A DNA stretch of 64,000 bases from Azophilus sp965215035 (GCA_965215035.1 OZ244040.1:3534001-3598000); one strand, 5' to 3'; shown: positions 41,224 to 50,804, numbered from the stretch's first letter. Made by a program: numbers and translations. The notes: generated by a model not told the origin, from the sequence alone.

Positions 41224-41347
41224 TATGGGCTGGGGCGCATGCCCCGGTACCGGCGGGGGGCGCTCCACCGCATCCCTTGGCGCACACCGGGGTCAACCGC
41301 TCCGCCACCAGCGCCGGCTGCTGTTCTGCCGCACCCCCTGGTGCACG

Positions 41348-42472
41348 ATGCCCACTAGGCTGGCCGCGCTCTGCGCCCTGCTATTGACGGGCAGTATGGC
41401 GAATGCGGATACGGCGCCAGACTACGACCAGTTGCGTGCAAAGAAGGCCCTGGCAGTCGCGCAAGGCACCTCCCCTGTCTACGGTGTTGCCCATTCCCAG
41501 CCCCAGAACCTGATTGCCGCTCAACTTGCCTTGGCGGATTGCGAGCAACGGCGTGACGCGACCAATGCGCCCTGTGAACTGATCCAGCTCAACGATCAGC
41601 GCATCACATCCGCCCAGGAACTGCGCGACAGGCTACCGGCGAGTCCGCGACCACTTTACCTATGGCGCTACGCCTCGCCGGGCGCCACGGTCTATCTCGC
41701 GGGGTCTATCCATATCTTGAAGCCAACGCTGTATCCGCTACCGGCACCCTTCGAAGCCGCGTTCGAGCAATCCGACGCGCTGGCGGTGGAAGTCGACTTA
41801 TCCGCTGTAACGCCCGCCGAGTTGCAGGCCAGGATGCTAGGCGCCGGGCGGCTACCCGAGGGACAAACCCTGGCAACGGTGCTGCCCAGGAGGCTGTACC
41901 GGCGTCTTGCTCGCCGACTGGCGGGCGACGGCATGGATATCGCCCCCCTGCAAGGGGTGAAACCGGCCCTTGTCATGAATCAGCTCACAGTGTTTGGCCT
42001 GATGGCATTCGGCTACTCGCCGCAGTTCGGCATGGAGCAGTACTTCACCGCGAAGAAGGGCACACGGCCCATACTCGAACTCGAGAGTATAGATGCACAG
42101 CTCGAACTGCTGTTCGACCAGCCCCTGGCAACCCAGGTGCAACTCCTTAAGGACACGCTGGACCAGGAGGCGGAACTCGAGCCACTGCTAGCCGGGATGC
42201 TCCGCGCCTGGCTCTCCGGGGCGGATGCTGAGTTCCTGCGGCTATTCGAACAACAGGCCGGGCAATCCGAGCTGGCACGGGCATTCAATCGCCGACTGCT
42301 CGATGAGCGCAACATCGGCATGGCCCGCAAAGTCGAAGAATACCTGTCCGGCCAGGGAACCTATTTCGTACTGGTGGGCGCCGCCCACCTAGTCGGCGCA
42401 AAGGGCATCGTCAGCCTGCTCGCCAAGCAGGGCCTGAATGGAACCCGAATCCTGTCCGATGCGGCGCTGTAA
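41348..42472 (+). CDS. TraB/GumN family protein, exported
   Basis: A 374-residue protein with signal peptide MPTRLAALCALLLTGSMANA, so it acts in the periplasm or outside. After a roughly 90-residue N-terminal domain, the TraB/GumN domain starts at about residue 98: YLWRYASPGATVYLAGSIHI, with the GSIH histidine, DALAVEVDLS glutamate, and the distal LVGAAHLVGAKGIVSLL with GxxH, which form the proposed metal site shared with Tiki/TraB metalloproteases. The extra N-terminal domain has a cysteine pair (LADCEQRRDATNAPCEL). The family may be proteolytic; no substrate is known here. Confidence 0.87.
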   Translation: MPTRLAALCALLLTGSMANADTAPDYDQLRAKKALAVAQGTSPVYGVAHSQPQNLIAAQLALADCEQRRDATNAPCELIQLNDQRITSAQELRDRLPASPRPLYLWRYASPGATVYLAGSIHILKPTLYPLPAPFEAAFEQSDALAVEVDLSAVTPAELQARMLGAGRLPEGQTLATVLPRRLYRRLARRLAGDGMDIAPLQGVKPALVMNQLTVFGLMAFGYSPQFGMEQYFTAKKGTRPILELESIDAQLELLFDQPLATQVQLLKDTLDQEAELEPLLAGMLRAWLSGADAEFLRLFEQQAGQSELARAFNRRLLDERNIGMARKVEEYLSGQGTYFVLVGAAHLVGAKGIVSLLAKQGLNGTRILSDAAL

Positions 42473-42530
42473 ACCGTAGCGCGCACCGCACGCCCACCCG
42501 ACGCCAGCCACACTCAACTGCGCCCGCTAA

Positions 42531-42789
42531 GCCGAGGGCAGTTCCATGGCAGCCCTCTCGACGCGCCGAGGTGCCGGCTGGCAGGAAACAAGGGACTTCG
42601 TTATTCGGCGACCGGCCCCACAGGGTTCGCATGCCTTCAATAAGTGGGCGCACCGCCCAGGCCGAGGGCAGTTCCATGGCAGCCCTCCCCACGCACCGGG
42701 GTGCCGGCTGGCAGGAAACAAGGGACTTGTCACTCGGTGACCGACCCACAGGGTTCGCGTGCCTACAATGAGTGAGCGCACCGCACCGG
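42531..42789. repeat. R5 repeat, two tandem 130-bp units
   Basis: GCCGAGGGCAGTTCCATGGC begins at 42531 and again at 42661, each followed by AGCCCTC, GTGCCGGCTGGCAGGAAACA, AGGGACTT, a GGCGACCGGCCC-type block, ACAGGGTTCGC and TGCCT.CAAT.AGTG. Order and content parallel the 124-bp units at 2.8 kb. The surrounding gap 42473-42929 holds no gene. Confidence 0.85.
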
Positions 42790-42929
42790 CGCGAAGGCCG
42801 CCTATAAGCGACCCGTGCAAGGCAGCAAAAACTTGTTCCGTGCGAGCAAATCGGGTGGCAGTGCCCTTGCCCTTTGCCGCGCAACGCGTTGTGATGGGCG
42901 GAATCTGATCCGCTACTGGGAACACCAAC

Positions 42930-43646
42930 ATGAACATTGACGGAAGAAGTGCCCTCGTATTCGGTGGAACCTCCGGTATCGGCCTGGCGGCGGCCATCCG
43001 CCTAGGCGATGGCGGTGCCGAAGTGACCGCCTTTGGCCGCAACCCCGACAACATCGCGAGCGCCAAGCACCAGGCACCGGAATCGGTGCGGTTCGAGCAG
43101 GTGGACGTACTCGACCGCGCCGCCCTCGCCCGAACATTCGCCGCCCACGCCCCGTTCGATATCCTGGTCAACGCGGCGACCGGCGGCGAGCGGGCCACCG
43201 GACCCTTCCTGGCGATGGACCTGGACGGTTTCCAGGGTTCCTTCCGTAAACTCTGGGGCTACACCAACAGCGTTCGCCTGGGCGCGGAGCACATGAGCCA
43301 AGACGGCACGATCGTGCTGGTCAGCGGCTTTCCCGCCAGACGGCCCGGGCCGGGCTACATCGCCATCGCCACCGTCGGCAACGCCGTGGAAGGCTTCGTC
43401 CGCGGGCTAGCTCCCGAGCTGGCGCCGCGGCGCATCAACGCGGTATCCCCAGGAATAATCGATACGCCTATGTTTGCCGTGGCCGGGGAGGCGCGAGCGC
43501 AGTTCTTTCGGAACGCAACCGCAAAAAACCCCATCCGCCGCGCCGGTACGGCCGACGAGGTGGCCGACGCCATCCTGTTCGTCATCGGCAACGACTTCGT
43601 TACCGGCACCACGGTGGATGTCGACGGCGGCGCGCTGCTCGCCTGA
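42930..43646 (+). CDS. SDR-family oxidoreductase lacking the YxxxK motif
   Basis: A 238-residue Rossmann protein. The cofactor motif is FGGTSGIG (residues 11-18) and the basic residue in TAFGRNPDN suggests NADP(H). NAATGG replaces the NNAG block. The catalytic Ser is in VSGFPARRPGPG, but the following Tyr is in YIAIATVGNAVEGF, where the residue four on is Ala, not Lys. VSPGIIDTP and GTTVDVDGGALL close the fold. This matches a sub-branch of short SDRs without the classical YxxxK; catalysis may be altered. It faces the convergent bicupin gene, 21 bp away. Confidence 0.88.
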   Translation: MNIDGRSALVFGGTSGIGLAAAIRLGDGGAEVTAFGRNPDNIASAKHQAPESVRFEQVDVLDRAALARTFAAHAPFDILVNAATGGERATGPFLAMDLDGFQGSFRKLWGYTNSVRLGAEHMSQDGTIVLVSGFPARRPGPGYIAIATVGNAVEGFVRGLAPELAPRRINAVSPGIIDTPMFAVAGEARAQFFRNATAKNPIRRAGTADEVADAILFVIGNDFVTGTTVDVDGGALLA

Positions 43647-43667
43647 GGCGCGGGCGGCCTGGTTCCG

Positions 43668-44666
43668 TCAAGCCCCGGCTAGCGCGTCGTATTCCATCCA
43701 TGAGAGCACGCTCGCAACCGGCGTGCCCCGGCCCGAATCGAACGTCAAGGGGCCGTAGACATTCGCCATGTAGATCAGGTCGTCGTCGGTAAGCCGCTGC
43801 GTCGCATCGTGGCGGGCACCCGCGGGTTCATAGAACCAGACACCCGGCCCATAGCCTTCCGGAGGCCCGGCGCGATAACCGATGCGGCCACTCAATACCA
43901 GGAAATCGCTGGCGCCCAGATGGTTGTGCGGGGCCGCCACGCCATTGTGGCGCACCACCAGCGAGACCACACCGGTTTCCTGGCTCACGCGCAGTATCTT
44001 CAAGGCGATATCGGGCAGTTCGGGATTCACCACCCAGGGAACCTCCCGAGTATCGATGAAATGCGGGTGCCCCAGGCGAGAATCGCCGTTCGACCGCTCT
44101 TTTTCCCCGACGACGAGCTGGCTGGCATTCCTCGAGGCGATGGCCAGGGGCTCGCCCGCACCGGAAAACGGGTCGGGCCGCTCGCGCATGCACTCGGCCA
44201 GGGTATTCGGCACCAGCGCGATGTTGTGCCGCTCCGCCAGGCCCCGCACATCCGTGCTCGTCAACACGGAACCGACCGAACCGTCCGGCGATAGAAAAGC
44301 CAAGGCGCTGTAGAAGTTGGCCAGAAACTCGGCATCCTGCCGCCCGGTCATCGAGGTGATGCGGGAATTCGCCGGGATATAGCCCCAGGTTCCGGGCTCC
44401 AGCGCGCTCTCGGCATCGTCCTCCTCGTAGAGAATTTCTCCGGAAAGGACGAACAGATCCATGCCGCCCAAACAGGCGCAATCCGACAGTGCGGCACCCG
44501 CTGCGATTTTGACCACCACGCTGAACATACCGCTCTCGGCGCTGGCGCGCAGGGGTTTCAGGTAGACTCCCGCCCTGCCGGGAACCGCCATCCAGGGCAG
44601 CACATTCGTATCGACGCCACCTTCAATACCGGTGGGGTCGTATTCCGGGTTGAACCCTTCAGACAT
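43668..44666 (-). CDS. Bicupin protein (dioxygenase-like)
   Basis: A 332-residue protein with two cupin barrels. The C-terminal barrel (about 210-315) has metal-ligand residues in VAAPHNHLGASDFLVLSG and GARHDATQ. The N-terminal barrel (about 30-135) keeps the GMDLFVLSGEIL fold motif but the histidines are replaced (ALSDCACLGG), so only one barrel should bind metal. This layout recalls acetylacetone- or dihydroxyacetophenone-cleaving cupin dioxygenases and ChrR-type cupins. It is cytosolic. The neighbouring SDR, TonB receptor and Rieske genes favour a catabolic role; substrate unknown. Confidence 0.75.
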   Translation of the reverse strand: MSEGFNPEYDPTGIEGGVDTNVLPWMAVPGRAGVYLKPLRASAESGMFSVVVKIAAGAALSDCACLGGMDLFVLSGEILYEEDDAESALEPGTWGYIPANSRITSMTGRQDAEFLANFYSALAFLSPDGSVGSVLTSTDVRGLAERHNIALVPNTLAECMRERPDPFSGAGEPLAIASRNASQLVVGEKERSNGDSRLGHPHFIDTREVPWVVNPELPDIALKILRVSQETGVVSLVVRHNGVAAPHNHLGASDFLVLSGRIGYRAGPPEGYGPGVWFYEPAGARHDATQRLTDDDLIYMANVYGPLTFDSGRGTPVASVLSWMEYDALAGA

Positions 44667-44703
44667 TCCTCAAACCCTCCAGTTTCTTGTCCCATGGATC
44701 AAT

Positions 44704-44961
44704 TGGGGATCCATAAAGATATATTGACATACCACCACATGCCGAGCCTTGCACGCCGCAAAGCCACCAGATGCCGGGGTCTGTCAACCAATCATTATGA
44801 TCCCCATAAGTTGCATAGAAATGCTATCAAGCCTGTATCATAAGAGACTGTTTTTACTTAAAAATTGGGAATTATGTCGATCAGTTGACAGAGCACGACA
44901 TGAAGCGGTTATGCGGCCCGCAAGACCCAACACGTGGTGGCTTGTCAACCAATCTACATAA
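44704..44961. mobile_element. R4 elements, inverted pair
   Basis: Two diverged copies of an AT-richer element of about 100 bp face each other: copy 1 at about 44704-44816 on the plus strand and copy 2 at about 44866-44961 on the minus strand. Each has inverted ends of the type TTATGTAGATTGGTTGACA, and the interiors share CCACCACRTG, CTTGC, GCCGCA and CTGTCAAC in order. About 50 bp of AT-rich sequence separates them. No coding sequence occurs in 44667-45022. A 26-bp end fragment is at 39951-39976. Confidence 0.7.
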
Positions 44962-45022
44962 GACCCTAAAAATTCTTTGAGCATGCCTTCGAAGCCCATA
45001 GGCGTATCTGTGCGGCGGCACA

Positions 45023-47290
45023 CTAGAACATGAAGTTCAATGTGGCGGCAACCAGCCGCGGCTGACCCATGGTACCGATATTGATGCTCTCCCCTCCGTC
45101 CAGCGCATGCAAGTTGGGGAATCGTTGCACATCCGTGTAGTACTCTTCGTCGGCTAGGTTCTCGACCTGGAGGAGCAGTTCCCAGCGCTCGCCCTGCAAC
45201 CCCACCTGGGCGTTGGCCACGGTGTACGACGGGTGCCTGACGGTATCCCAGGCTTGCAGGCCCAGGAAAGAGCCGGTGCGGCTGATCTGCAGGCCGGCGA
45301 CGAGGCGCAATCGGCTGGCCGGCGCCAGAGGCGCGTTATACGAAGCCGCCAGCAGCCAATTCACATCGTTGGTGTTCGGCACCTCGGTGCCGGAAAGATC
45401 GACGCTGGAGGCACCGGAATCAACCTGGGTGCCGCTGGTCCACTCGGCGTCGATGATGCCGAAGGCCGCCTGCAGGCTCAGGTATTCGGATACCTGAAGG
45501 TTCATCTCCGCTTCAACGCCATATTGCTCCGAGTCGCCGAGATTAATGATGCCCTCAATCACCTGGCCGCCAACCTGCGCCTGGTATTCAACCTGCCGGT
45601 CGGTGTAGTCGATATAGAAGGCCGCGGCGCTCAAGCTCAACCGATCATCTAGGAACCTCGTTTTCCAGCCCAGTTCGAAGCTTGAGGCCTCCTCGATATC
45701 GAAACCGAACAGGTCGTTCTCGCCCTCGAAGTTCGCTAGGTTGAAGCCGCCTGGTTCATAGCCCTTGGCATAGGTGAAATAGACCATCGATTCCCCAGTG
45801 AGCCACCGGGTCAGCGACACGCGGGGCAGCACCTCGACATCATCCTGACTACTGCTGATGCCTGTGTCGAAGTTGTCGGTGCTGTTCTTCCAACGGTCTA
45901 CGCGGATGCCCAGGTCCAACTCCCAGGCCTCCTCCCAGCTATAGTTGAGGTTGGCGAAGGCCGCAAGGTGCGACTTGTCCCGGTTGCGAATTTCAAAGGG
46001 TACGGCCAGGAAGTCCATTTCCTGTTCCGGCGTCAGGATCTCACCCAACCAGACCCCAGAGCAGGTCGGCATGCCGGCCGCGCAGCCGAGCGGGCCCGAG
46101 ATATTCCCGTCGGCATCGACGCGCGCATCCCACCAAATCTGGGTGGATCTCATTCTCTCTTCATACAGCGAGTAGTAGGCGCCCGCCAGCCAACTTAAGG
46201 ATCCCTCGGTGGTCGATGTGAAGCGCAGTTCCTGGGTAAACACATCCATATCTTCCGGCCTGTTCGCGTCGAAGATAAACTCTTCCCGGATGTCGGCATC
46301 GGTATAGCGGGTGCTGTCCGTGGTGGTGTAGGAGGTCAGGGACAGTACCGAGAGCTGGTCAAGCTCCCACTCCAATTCGACGGTTCCGGCGAGGGTGTCG
46401 CGCACATGGGTCGAGTTGGTGCTGTTGTTGACGACACGAACGTACTGAAAGTCATCGGTGAGTTCGCGCATCCACACATTGCTGAAGCCATCCATGTCGT
46501 TCCAGCGCAGTGCCGCAAAGGCCGACAGCCGGTCGCCGAGCGGCCCGGAAACCGTAACTCTCATGCCGTATTCCTCAACCGCGCCGATATCCTTGTCGTT
46601 GTTGCCCCGCAGCCCATTGAGCCGGGGTGGATTCTCGTTGACCAGGAAACCATCGTCTCGGTAGAAGAAACCGAAGCCCCGCATCGCCCAACCCGAGTCC
46701 CCCAGAGGGATGTTTGCGGCCGCCTCGAAGTCCATCAGGCTTTGCTCCCCGAATCTGCCCTTGACGCGCCCGAACGTATCCCCGGCGTCGGGCCGGGCGC
46801 TCACAAACTTCACGGCCCCACCGATGTTGCTTCCCCCATACAGGGTGCCCTGGGGCCCCTTTAGAACCTCGATTCTCTCCAGGTCGCCGAATCTCGAGGA
46901 CGCATCGGAAAACACCTGCACATCGTCTAAGTAAAAACCCACGCCCTGGGTGTTGCCGAAACCGCCAATACCTCGGATAGTGACATTCGGAAAGCCATCG
47001 GTTCGCATCGACAGATTCAGGTTGGGTACCTGCATGCCGATGTCCCGGAGATTGTCGATCGACTGCCGCGCGATCTGGTCGCCCGACAACGCAGCCACGG
47101 ATTCTGGAATTTCCAGCAGGCTTTCCTGCCGTTTTCTGGCGGTCACAATGATCTCTTCGAGCATCGGCCCCGCGGCTTGTTCGCCGGATTGCCCAAAAGC
47201 CGACGGCGGGCCAACCGCCAGGGTGGCGCCCAAGGCCATCGCCAGTGTGAGGCTTGATTGCATTGCGATACGCAAATAGCTGTTAAACAT
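45023..47290 (-). CDS. TonB-dependent receptor
   Basis: An outer-membrane receptor of 755 residues from the ATG at 47290 (an ATG at 47317 is in frame). A signal peptide (AMALGATLAVGPPSAFG) is followed by the plug: EEIIVTARKRQESLLEIPES (TonB-box region), RQSIDNLRDIGMQVPNLNLS and RGIGGFGNTQGVGFYLDDVQ. A 22-strand barrel follows, ending LVAATLNFMF with the terminal Phe needed for insertion. The plug sequence is of the type common in sphingomonad and marine gammaproteobacterial receptors of unknown ligand. It is divergent from the Rieske oxygenase gene, so it may import that enzyme's substrate. Confidence 0.93.
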   Translation of the reverse strand: MFNSYLRIAMQSSLTLAMALGATLAVGPPSAFGQSGEQAAGPMLEEIIVTARKRQESLLEIPESVAALSGDQIARQSIDNLRDIGMQVPNLNLSMRTDGFPNVTIRGIGGFGNTQGVGFYLDDVQVFSDASSRFGDLERIEVLKGPQGTLYGGSNIGGAVKFVSARPDAGDTFGRVKGRFGEQSLMDFEAAANIPLGDSGWAMRGFGFFYRDDGFLVNENPPRLNGLRGNNDKDIGAVEEYGMRVTVSGPLGDRLSAFAALRWNDMDGFSNVWMRELTDDFQYVRVVNNSTNSTHVRDTLAGTVELEWELDQLSVLSLTSYTTTDSTRYTDADIREEFIFDANRPEDMDVFTQELRFTSTTEGSLSWLAGAYYSLYEERMRSTQIWWDARVDADGNISGPLGCAAGMPTCSGVWLGEILTPEQEMDFLAVPFEIRNRDKSHLAAFANLNYSWEEAWELDLGIRVDRWKNSTDNFDTGISSSQDDVEVLPRVSLTRWLTGESMVYFTYAKGYEPGGFNLANFEGENDLFGFDIEEASSFELGWKTRFLDDRLSLSAAAFYIDYTDRQVEYQAQVGGQVIEGIINLGDSEQYGVEAEMNLQVSEYLSLQAAFGIIDAEWTSGTQVDSGASSVDLSGTEVPNTNDVNWLLAASYNAPLAPASRLRLVAGLQISRTGSFLGLQAWDTVRHPSYTVANAQVGLQGERWELLLQVENLADEEYYTDVQRFPNLHALDGGESINIGTMGQPRLVAATLNFMF

Positions 47291-47328
47291 GTTCGATTGA
47301 CTCCGTTCTCGATTCAATTGCCTACAGC

Positions 47329-47452
47329 CTCCTCCCCCCTGGTGCGAACCAGCAAGATTGTTGAACTTCGAGGCTGATGTCTAGGGTACCGCTCCTCCCC
47401 TGGTGCGGACCAGCAAGATCGCCCTTGGTTGCCACTCCAGGCTGGTGCTTCG
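47329..47452. repeat. Direct repeat, two units of about 62 bp
   Basis: CCTCCCCCCTGGTGCGAACC AGCAAGAT near 47330 recurs as CTCCTCCCCTGGTGCGGACC AGCAAGAT near 47392, and both are followed by an AGGCTGRTG block. It lies in the 340-bp divergent promoter region between the TonB receptor and the Rieske gene. The rest of this gap (47453-47633) has a pyrimidine-rich run near 47530 and no gene. Confidence 0.7.
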
Positions 47453-47633
47453 ACCGCCACCGGCGAAGGATGTGGCCTAGGGCGCGAACTGCGCTCCTCA
47501 ACACCCGGCGGCAGGTGGAGGGCACACAACTTTTTCCCTTCTCCCTTCTCCCTTCTTCCCACTTTGACTAACATTTAGCCGAGCCGAATCGTATACAATC
47601 CCGACAACAAAGTACATCCAGGGTTCACTGGAC

Positions 47634-48815
47634 ATGAGCGGCAACGACGACGCAACCGAACTGGCCAAACGGGCGCTCAGGCACTTCAGGGACGGGACGA
47701 CCGACCAGGCGCCAGCGCAGATGCGCTTGCCGGTTGATGCCTACGCGGACCCGCAGCGGTATCGGCGCGAGGTACAGCACCTATTCCGCGAGTTGCCGAT
47801 CGCCATCGCCCTATCGGTCGAACTACCGGAACCCGGAACCTACAAGGCCGAGCCCCTCATGCGAACGCCGCTCTTGATCACCCGGGACGACAACGGCGAA
47901 GCGCATGCCTTCCTGAACGTGTGCCGCCACCGGGGCGCCATCGTCTGCCCCACCGGCAGCGGCCGGCGAACACGCTTTTCCTGCCCCTATCACGCCTGGA
48001 CCTACGATAACCGGGGCCGGCTTGTCGGCGTTTACGGTGCCCGCTCCTTCGGTGATGTAGACCAGGACAGGCGGTCGTTGACCGAACTCCAGTGCGTGGA
48101 ACGCGCCGGGCTCATCTGGGCCTGCCTGACGCCGGGAATCGCGTTCGACATCGATGCCTGGCTCGGCGACTTTGCGGTAAAACTCGATTCGCTGCGCCTC
48201 GATGACTGGGTCGTCTATGCGCAGCGCGATATCGACGGGCCCGGTTGGAAGCCGACGCTGGATGGCTATCTGGAGGTCTATCACCACGATTCGGTACATC
48301 GCTCCACCGTCGGTCGGCACACCATCGGCAACCTGCTGGTGCACGATGTCTTCGGGCCCCACCAGCGCCTGACGTTCGGGCGCCGGAATCTGCCAGAACT
48401 GGAGTCGCTGCCCGAATCGGACTGGCAACCCGACAACTACATACGCATCATTCACTCCGTTTTTCCGAACCTGTCGATCTCGGGCATCGTCGGCGGCCAT
48501 TGCCTGGTCAGCCAGGTGTTTCCGGGGCCGACCCACGAGACGACGACCACGCGCCAAACCGTGCTCTGTGCAACCGGCGAACAAACCGACGAATGGCGCG
48601 AGAGTGCCCGCACCTTCAGCGAAATGACCCTGCAGGCGGTTCGGGACGAGGACTATGCCGTGGTCGCCTCGGTTCAGGCGGCCCTGCCCGCCGGCGCGAA
48701 CCGCGACTTCATCATCGGGCGCAACGAGCCCGGTGTGCAGCACTATCACCGCACAATCGCCCGCATGATGGCCAATGGCCGCGGGCGAGCGACAGTTTTG
48801 GGAGAACCCTCATGA
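47634..48815 (+). CDS. Rieske ring-hydroxylating oxygenase, large subunit
   Basis: A 393-residue non-haem iron oxygenase. The Rieske [2Fe-2S] ligands are Cys97 and His99 in NVCRHRGAIV and Cys117 and His120 in SCPYHAWTYDNRGRL. The catalytic iron site is in GYLEVYHHDSVHRSTV, with His217 and His222 as likely ligands; the third, an Asp, should lie in the last quarter. Such enzymes hydroxylate or demethylate aromatic or amine substrates and need a separate reductase, which is not nearby. A small NTF2-like gene overlaps its end by four bases as a probable partner. Confidence 0.92.
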   Translation: MSGNDDATELAKRALRHFRDGTTDQAPAQMRLPVDAYADPQRYRREVQHLFRELPIAIALSVELPEPGTYKAEPLMRTPLLITRDDNGEAHAFLNVCRHRGAIVCPTGSGRRTRFSCPYHAWTYDNRGRLVGVYGARSFGDVDQDRRSLTELQCVERAGLIWACLTPGIAFDIDAWLGDFAVKLDSLRLDDWVVYAQRDIDGPGWKPTLDGYLEVYHHDSVHRSTVGRHTIGNLLVHDVFGPHQRLTFGRRNLPELESLPESDWQPDNYIRIIHSVFPNLSISGIVGGHCLVSQVFPGPTHETTTTRQTVLCATGEQTDEWRESARTFSEMTLQAVRDEDYAVVASVQAALPAGANRDFIIGRNEPGVQHYHRTIARMMANGRGRATVLGEPS

Positions 48816-49387
48816 CCGCCAACCCTACACTGGAACGCCGCATCGACCGGATTGAATCGCGCTTTGCCATCGAAGAATTGGTAAGTACCTATTGTGTTGC
48901 CTGCGATGAGCACGACATCCCAAGGCTGGGGGCGCTGTTCACGGAGGATGCGGTCTATGACTCGCCAAGCGGCGTTCTGCGCTCGACCGGGCGCGCAGAG
49001 ATCGTCGAGATGTTCGTGCGGACCTTCCGGGTGCGCGGCCCGGGGTACCACTGGACCCACGACCTATTGGTTCGTTTCGACGAGGACAACCCGAACCTAG
49101 CGAGCGGTACGGTATCGAGCCACGCGGAGACGTCGGTCAACGGGGTGGCCAGCCTCGCCGCCATGAAGTATGACGACCGCTACCGGCGTGTGGACGGCCA
49201 ATGGCTGTTTGCCCGGCGCAGTATTCGCTTCCTGTACTACGTGCCCGCCGAAAAATACCTTGAAGCGCTTAAAGGGCGGCAAAGGCTCTGCTTTGAAGGA
49301 GCCTGGTTCGAAGCGGACTACCCGGAAAAACTGCCCGCCTGGCAGGCGTTCGAGCGCACATACAAGACCGTCGCGCCCGAGCAGTAA
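48812..49387 (+). CDS. NTF2/SnoaL-like protein, possible oxygenase small subunit
   Basis: A 191-residue protein with a cone-shaped NTF2-like fold: RFAIEELVSTYCVACDEHDI (helix 1), LGALFTEDAVYDSP, STGRAEIVEMFVRTF, and the strands HWTHDLLVRF and YRRVDGQWLFARRSIRFLY. SnoaL-like proteins include isomerases, hydratases and the beta subunits of ring-hydroxylating dioxygenases. ATGA overlap with the Rieske gene argues for translational coupling and a functional link, either as a small subunit or for processing its product. A SnoaL-only enzyme is the alternative. Confidence 0.85.
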   Translation: MTANPTLERRIDRIESRFAIEELVSTYCVACDEHDIPRLGALFTEDAVYDSPSGVLRSTGRAEIVEMFVRTFRVRGPGYHWTHDLLVRFDEDNPNLASGTVSSHAETSVNGVASLAAMKYDDRYRRVDGQWLFARRSIRFLYYVPAEKYLEALKGRQRLCFEGAWFEADYPEKLPAWQAFERTYKTVAPEQ

Positions 49388-49458
49388 CCGACCCCGCCGA
49401 CGGGCAAACCGCCCGCGCGGTTAGGGCCCGCACCCGCGGGCCTAGTAGGCGATGCGGG

Positions 49459-50804
49459 TCAGCGCAGGGGGCCAACAAGGTCGTAGTTCAGTATTCGGTC
49501 GCTGTGGCTGCTAACACGCCAACCCGGCGGGTCGCCTCTTTGCGGTGTAATGGGGTCTAGGGGCATGCGTTTACCGCCGATCAGTACCTGCTTGATCAAC
49601 GAGCGATCGGCCAGTACGGCGACATCCACCGACGGGTCGGCGTCAATGATCAACAGATCCGCCAGCCGACCCGGCTCGACCGCCCCGGTCTCGCCATCGA
49701 GCCGCAGCGCCCGGGCAGCGGCGTTGGTACCGGCACGGATGGCCTGCAAGGGGGTAAAGTCCAGGTCTTTGACGAATATCTCCAACTCGCGATAGTGCCA
49801 CTGGCCGTAGGGTGTCAGTGAAAATCCGCTTTCGGTTCCGCACAGCAGGGGTACGCCTTCGCGGTAAGCGCGCTTGAGCATGGCCGCGCTATCGGCAATC
49901 TCGCGCTTAAACACCTCCATAAGCGCAGGCGATGAATTGACCCGGTGACCATAGTCGGCCAGATTGGCCTGAAAGGTGAACGTCGGGACAATCGGCACTT
50001 GCGCCTCGACCACGGCCGCAAGCGCCGCCTCGTCCATATAGGTGGCATGCAGTATCAGGTCGAAGCCAGCCCTTGCCGCATCGCGAATGCTGCTGGCCCC
50101 CCGGCAGTGCCCCACCACCAGCGTGTCGAGTTCATGGGCGGTATCCACCACCAGCCGCAGCTCGTCGAAGCTCCACACCTGCAGTTCGCCCGCGACTTTC
50201 TGGCGCGGCGTTAAGCCAGTGACATGTACCTTGATCCAATCGACACCGTTTTTGATCTGCCGCCGAACCTCGGCCACGATCTCATCCCGGGTACGAACGA
50301 CCCGGCCGTAGCCGCGCCGGCCCGCATCCGGCAGCAGACGCCCCGCCGTGCCGCCGACGGACGTCAAGAGCGCATTGCCGCCCACCGCAATACGGGGGCC
50401 ATGGATAATGCCGGCCTCCACCGCGTCGCGCAGATCGATGCTGGTTTCGAACAGGCAGTCCGGGTCGAGAATGCCGGTAACGCCGGCGCGATACACCGCT
50501 TGCAGGTTGCGCGCCGCGATAATTGCCGTCAGCCCTTCCCGGCGGTGAAAGAACAGTTCGTCGTTGGAACTAGGTTCGTCAAAGCTGATGTGACAGTGCG
50601 CGTCGATCAGGCCGGGCATCACCGTCATGCCCGTGGCATCAATGCGCTCGACAGCGGCGGCCGCCGCGCCGCCGTTTTCGCCCCCGGCCGCATCCCCGGC
50701 AACGATGCGCTCACCGACGATCACCACATCGCCAACCCGGGGCGGGTTGCCCAAGCCATCGATGATGCTGCCGTTCTCAATGATCAGTGTTGGTTTTTGC
50801 GTGG

